This document shows positions 61,368 to 64,000 of a stretch of 64,000 nucleotides of DNA, piece by piece. The notes beneath the pieces were generated by a model. That model had not been told where the DNA came from, ran no database searches, and was given only the letters and a program-made list of their open reading frames with translations. Positions within the stretch are counted from its first letter, which is position 1; every line of letters starts with the position of its first letter. The position numbers and the translations under genes are program-made. This stretch comes from Paenibacillus chibensis. GTDB taxonomy: Bacteria > Bacillota > Bacilli > Paenibacillales > Paenibacillaceae. The DNA is taken from positions 62,001-126,000 of the forward strand of contig NZ_BIMK01000002.1 in NCBI RefSeq assembly GCF_004001045.1. The letters run 5' to 3'.

Positions 61368-61505
61368 TTATAAGGGTAACTTACCAACTGCCAACGCATT
61401 TGTCAATCGACAATATGGAGCCGCTCCAAGGCTCTTTTTACCCGCGTTAAAATGATATAATATCGGAATACTATATTCGATTCGTTTGCTATTAGGAGGA
61501 TATGA

Positions 61506-62675
61506 ATGATTACGGGTGACGCCTCATATATCAAAAAAATCAACCGGGCGCTGATTATTCGCGAGATTCTGAAGGAAGGTATGATCTCCAGAGCAGACCT
61601 CTCGAAAATAACGGCTCTTACGAAAGCAACCATTTCGGCCCAAGCGGCCGATTTGCTGGAGGAGGAGCTGATCGTTGAAACCCAGCTTGAGCACAGCGCC
61701 GTGGGACGCAAGCCCATCATGCTTTCCTTGAATGCCGAGGCCGGTTATGCCCTCGGGATCGATCTGGATTTTGGACAAGTATCGTTTATGCTCTCCAATC
61801 TGTCAGGCGTCCCGGTATTCACGGAAACGATTCCTCTGGACACGGAAGACTATACGGAAATTTTGCAGCTGCTGATTCAATATATAACGACCTGCCAAGC
61901 AAAATATTCGGACAGCCGTTACGGCATCATCGGCATCGTCATTGCCATTCACGGTCTGGTGACGACGGACGAGACCATCCAATACGTTCCCCGCTTCCAA
62001 TGGGCGAGCGTCGATTTAAAGGCTGATCTGGAGAAGGCTGTCGGCACCCGCATCCATCTGGAAAACAACGCGAATCTCAGCGCTTTTGCCGAGCGGGCGT
62101 TCATTCATCATCAGACCGATAATCTGCTGTGCGTAACCCTGTACTCCGGGATCGGTCTGGGCATGATGACGGACAATAAATTTTTCCGCGGCCATGACGG
62201 CTTCGCCGGTGAAATCGGCCATATGATCGTTGTCCCAAGCGGCATCCCCTGCGCCTGCGGCAATCAAGGCTGCTGGGAAAAGTATGCTTCCGAGACGAGC
62301 GTATTCGAACAATTATCCGAGCGTAAGCAAGTCGAGCCGGTCACCTATGAACATGTAAGGGATTGGCTGGAGGAGCAAGACGCAGATACGCAGGAAACGA
62401 TGGAGCAATTCATCTATTACCTGGCGATCGGATTAAATAATATGATCAATATGTATAATCCCGACGTGGTCGTGATCGAGAGCGAGCTGCTGCGGCTCTA
62501 TCCGGCATCGCTGCCCAAAATCCACAGCCACCTTCACTCCAAAATCAGCCATTACCGTGAGCTGACGCTGTCCGGCATGGGACACAGCTCCTGTGTGATG
62601 GGAGCCTGCGCGCTGGCCATATCCCGCTTCCTCGATGTGCCGGTGCTGAATTTGCCGTATGGGGACGAAGCGTGA
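61506..62675 (+). CDS. ROK-family transcriptional repressor (XylR/NagC type)
   Basis: 389 residues. N-terminal winged HTH (about 10-75: IIREILKEGMISRADLSKIT, then LTKATISAQAADLL), then the ROK sugar-binding domain with a Zn site CACGNQGCWEKY and GEIGHM. Probably senses a hexuronate or aldonate. AGGAGG lies 6 bases before the ATG; a TATAAT at 61456-61461 gives a candidate -10. Divergent from uxaC, with an operator in the gap. Confidence 0.9.
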   Translation: MITGDASYIKKINRALIIREILKEGMISRADLSKITALTKATISAQAADLLEEELIVETQLEHSAVGRKPIMLSLNAEAGYALGIDLDFGQVSFMLSNLSGVPVFTETIPLDTEDYTEILQLLIQYITTCQAKYSDSRYGIIGIVIAIHGLVTTDETIQYVPRFQWASVDLKADLEKAVGTRIHLENNANLSAFAERAFIHHQTDNLLCVTLYSGIGLGMMTDNKFFRGHDGFAGEIGHMIVVPSGIPCACGNQGCWEKYASETSVFEQLSERKQVEPVTYEHVRDWLEEQDADTQETMEQFIYYLAIGLNNMINMYNPDVVVIESELLRLYPASLPKIHSHLHSKISHYRELTLSGMGHSSCVMGACALAISRFLDVPVLNLPYGDEA

Positions 62676-62774
62676 TTCGCTGCACAGCCTCGATTATATG
62701 TCTGGAAATAAAAGTGCTATAATGAGAGGGTTCAAGATGTCATTTCAGTCCACAACGAGGAAGGAGAAGCATTC

Positions 62775-63662
62775 ATGAATACAACGCAGCTCAATCGAAT
62801 CCGTACGGGAAAAGGTTTCATCGCAGCTTTGGACCAAAGCGGCGGCAGTACGCCTAAAGCTCTGCTGCAATATGGCGTTCAAGAGGACAGCTACTCGAAT
62901 GAAGAAGAAATGTATGCCATGGTACATGAGATGAGAACGCGCATTATCAAAAGCCCGGCGTTTAGCTCCGAGCACATTTTGGGTGCGATTCTGTTCGAAA
63001 ACACCATGGACCGTACCATTGACGGGCAATTCACCGCCGATTACCTGTGGGAACAGAAAGGCATTGTGCCTTTTCTCAAGGTGGATAAGGGTCTCGCCGA
63101 ACTGGAAGACGGCGTTCAGCTCATGAAGCCCATGCCGGATCTGGACGATCTGCTGAAGCGCGCGAACGAAAGACATATTTTCGGTACGAAAATGCGCTCG
63201 GTCATTCAAGAAGCCCATCCCGCCGGCATCCAAAAAGTCGTGGAGCAGCAGTTTGCCGTCGGCAAACAAATTGCCGCGATGGGTCTGGTACCGATTATCG
63301 AGCCTGAGGTCGATATCCACAGCGCGGATAAGGAAGCTTCGGAGAAACTGCTTAAGGAAGCCATTTCCGCCCAACTATCGGCTCTGGATCCCGATGTGAA
63401 AATCATGCTGAAGCTCTCCATCCCGACTGTCAACGACTTCTACAGCGATCTTATGGAAGATCCGCATGTCGTGCGTATCGTGGCGTTATCGGGCGGCTAT
63501 TCGCAAGCGGAAGCGAATGACAAGCTCGCGCACAACCATGGACTCATTGCCAGCTTCTCCCGTGCCTTGTCGCAGGGACTGACTGCCGCTCAAACCGACG
63601 AAGAATTCAATGCCATGCTCTCGGAATCCGTCCAAGCGATCTATGAGGCATCGATACTATAA
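62775..63662 (+). CDS. fda: Class I fructose-bisphosphate aldolase
   Basis: 295 residues, class I (Schiff-base) bacterial aldolase of the Staphylococcus Fda type. [16 protein letters not shown] at the N-terminus, [32 protein letters not shown] and [10 protein letters not shown] (Schiff-base lysine region). GGAGAAG site before ATG 62775. An extended -10 TGCTATAAT (62715-62723) lies upstream, so it may have its own promoter besides any read-through from the ROK gene. It would serve glycolysis and gluconeogenesis. Confidence 0.93.
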   Translation: MNTTQLNRIRTGKGFIAALDQSGGSTPKALLQYGVQEDSYSNEEEMYAMVHEMRTRIIKSPAFSSEHILGAILFENTMDRTIDGQFTADYLWEQKGIVPFLKVDKGLAELEDGVQLMKPMPDLDDLLKRANERHIFGTKMRSVIQEAHPAGIQKVVEQQFAVGKQIAAMGLVPIIEPEVDIHSADKEASEKLLKEAISAQLSALDPDVKIMLKLSIPTVNDFYSDLMEDPHVVRIVALSGGYSQAEANDKLAHNHGLIASFSRALSQGLTAAQTDEEFNAMLSESVQAIYEASIL

Positions 63663-63768
63663 CCATTGCAGGATGATAACTCTATCAACATATAAGCAGC
63701 CTGTCATGCTTCATTCAAGCAGGACTCTCATTGATCTGAACCCTAATATCGTACGCTTCTAAAATGAA

Positions 63769-63803
63769 GAAACCCTGACCTTGAATACGGCAGGGTTTCT
63801 TTG
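63769..63803 (+). terminator. Terminator after the aldolase gene
   Basis: Stem GAAACCCTG/CAGGGTTTC (63769-63777 with 63791-63799), 13-base loop, and a T-rich tail. Confidence 0.75.
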
Positions 63804-63899
63804 ACATACGGACTCGGATTTGTTGTTATGAGCGTAAGAGGTCATGTAGAAGAGGATATTTCATGCTCAAAGGCAGCAACTGTACTTCACATCGCTTCC

Positions 63900-64000
63900 T
63901 TAGCTCACGGTGATGATTACGGATCCTACCTTATGCCCTTCATCCACATACCTGTGCGCTTCCGGGATATCCTCCAACCGGTAGCGCCGATCGATGACCG
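63900..64000 (-). CDS. Zinc-type alcohol dehydrogenase / quinone oxidoreductase, C-terminal end (partial)
   Basis: Last 32 codons of a gene running off the right edge. The translation VIDRRYRLEDIPEAHRYVDE followed by GHKVGSVIITVS and TAA is the usual end of medium-chain (MDR) dehydrogenases of the NAD(P)-dependent alcohol dehydrogenase / quinone oxidoreductase group. Found by reading the edge directly. Confidence 0.75.
   Translation of the reverse strand, partial: VIDRRYRLEDIPEAHRYVDEGHKVGSVIITVS

Noticed and set aside
61326..61380. Widely spaced inverted repeat GTAACCCTT...AAGGGTAAC as an operator
   Set aside because: The arms are 37 bases apart and the left arm is part of the better-fitting cre-like dyad; the shorter ROK dyad between them is more convincing. 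The pair may still help DNA looping.

Overview
The window looks like a piece of chromosome from a spore-forming, aerobic Bacillota of the Paenibacillus type. This rests on a complete GerA/GerB/GerC germinant-receptor operon, a YesM/YesN two-component pair beside carbohydrate ABC transporters, an S-layer (SLH) protein, T-box and c-di-AMP (ydaO-type) riboswitch leaders, CcpA-like cre sites, strong GGAGG ribosome binding sites with frequent GTG/TTG starts, and moderately high G+C. No phage, insertion sequence, CRISPR array, rRNA or tRNA gene was seen. The species call is inference.

Layout. 0-7.7 kb: an MFS drug exporter divergent from its MarR repressor (two operators between them), two tandem cytosine-deaminase-like amidohydrolases divergent from a LysR regulator, a stress-type SDR, and a small membrane protein with an L7/L12-like tail. 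7.8-17.3 kb: a sialic-acid operon (nanQ/yhcH, ABC binding protein, two permeases, ROK kinase, nanA, nanE) preceded by a YesMN system. 17.5-31.5 kb: an NlpC/P60 cell-wall hydrolase, two esterases (one a sialate O-acetylesterase type), penicillin acylase, deoD-nupC, a Mga-like regulator, an alpha/beta hydrolase behind two consecutive c-di-AMP riboswitches, and a MetE-like (YxjG/H) gene with a LysR regulator. 31.6-41.6 kb: gerABC, a T-box-controlled aroA (DAHP synthase/chorismate mutase), a secreted stalk-domain protein, and a second sugar ABC operon. 41.8-50.7 kb: a 1562-residue SLH protein containing a DUF2252 kinase-like domain, a lipoprotein barnase with barstar, a SnoaL-like gene divergent from a WYL regulator across a 31-bp palindrome, and an acyltransferase. 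50.7-53 kb: a decayed methyltransferase and T-box-controlled tyrS.

53.1-63.7 kb is the most interesting part. Eight closely packed minus-strand genes read uxaC, larA homologue, SDR oxidoreductase (uxuB-like), larE, FGGY (gluconate-type) kinase, larB, larC1, larC2, with a divergent ROK repressor and class I fructose-bisphosphate aldolase. LarB, LarC and LarE make the nickel-pincer nucleotide cofactor that LarA-family racemases and epimerases use. D-mannonate and D-gluconate are C2 epimers, so the operon reads as a hexuronate route: glucuronate to fructuronate (UxaC), to mannonate (SDR), to gluconate (Ni-pincer epimerase), to 6-phosphogluconate (kinase). It would bypass mannonate dehydratase, which is not in the window. 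Both the kinase (a one-base frameshift in a G run) and the SDR (an in-frame TAG) are interrupted here, so the route is either decaying in this strain or the sequence has errors.

Regulation visible in the DNA: MarR, LysR, WYL and ROK operators as inverted repeats, several cre-like sites (nan, penicillin acylase, deoD, uxaC), two T-boxes (UUC specifier for aroA, UAC for tyrS), tandem ydaO riboswitches, and many strong intrinsic terminators.
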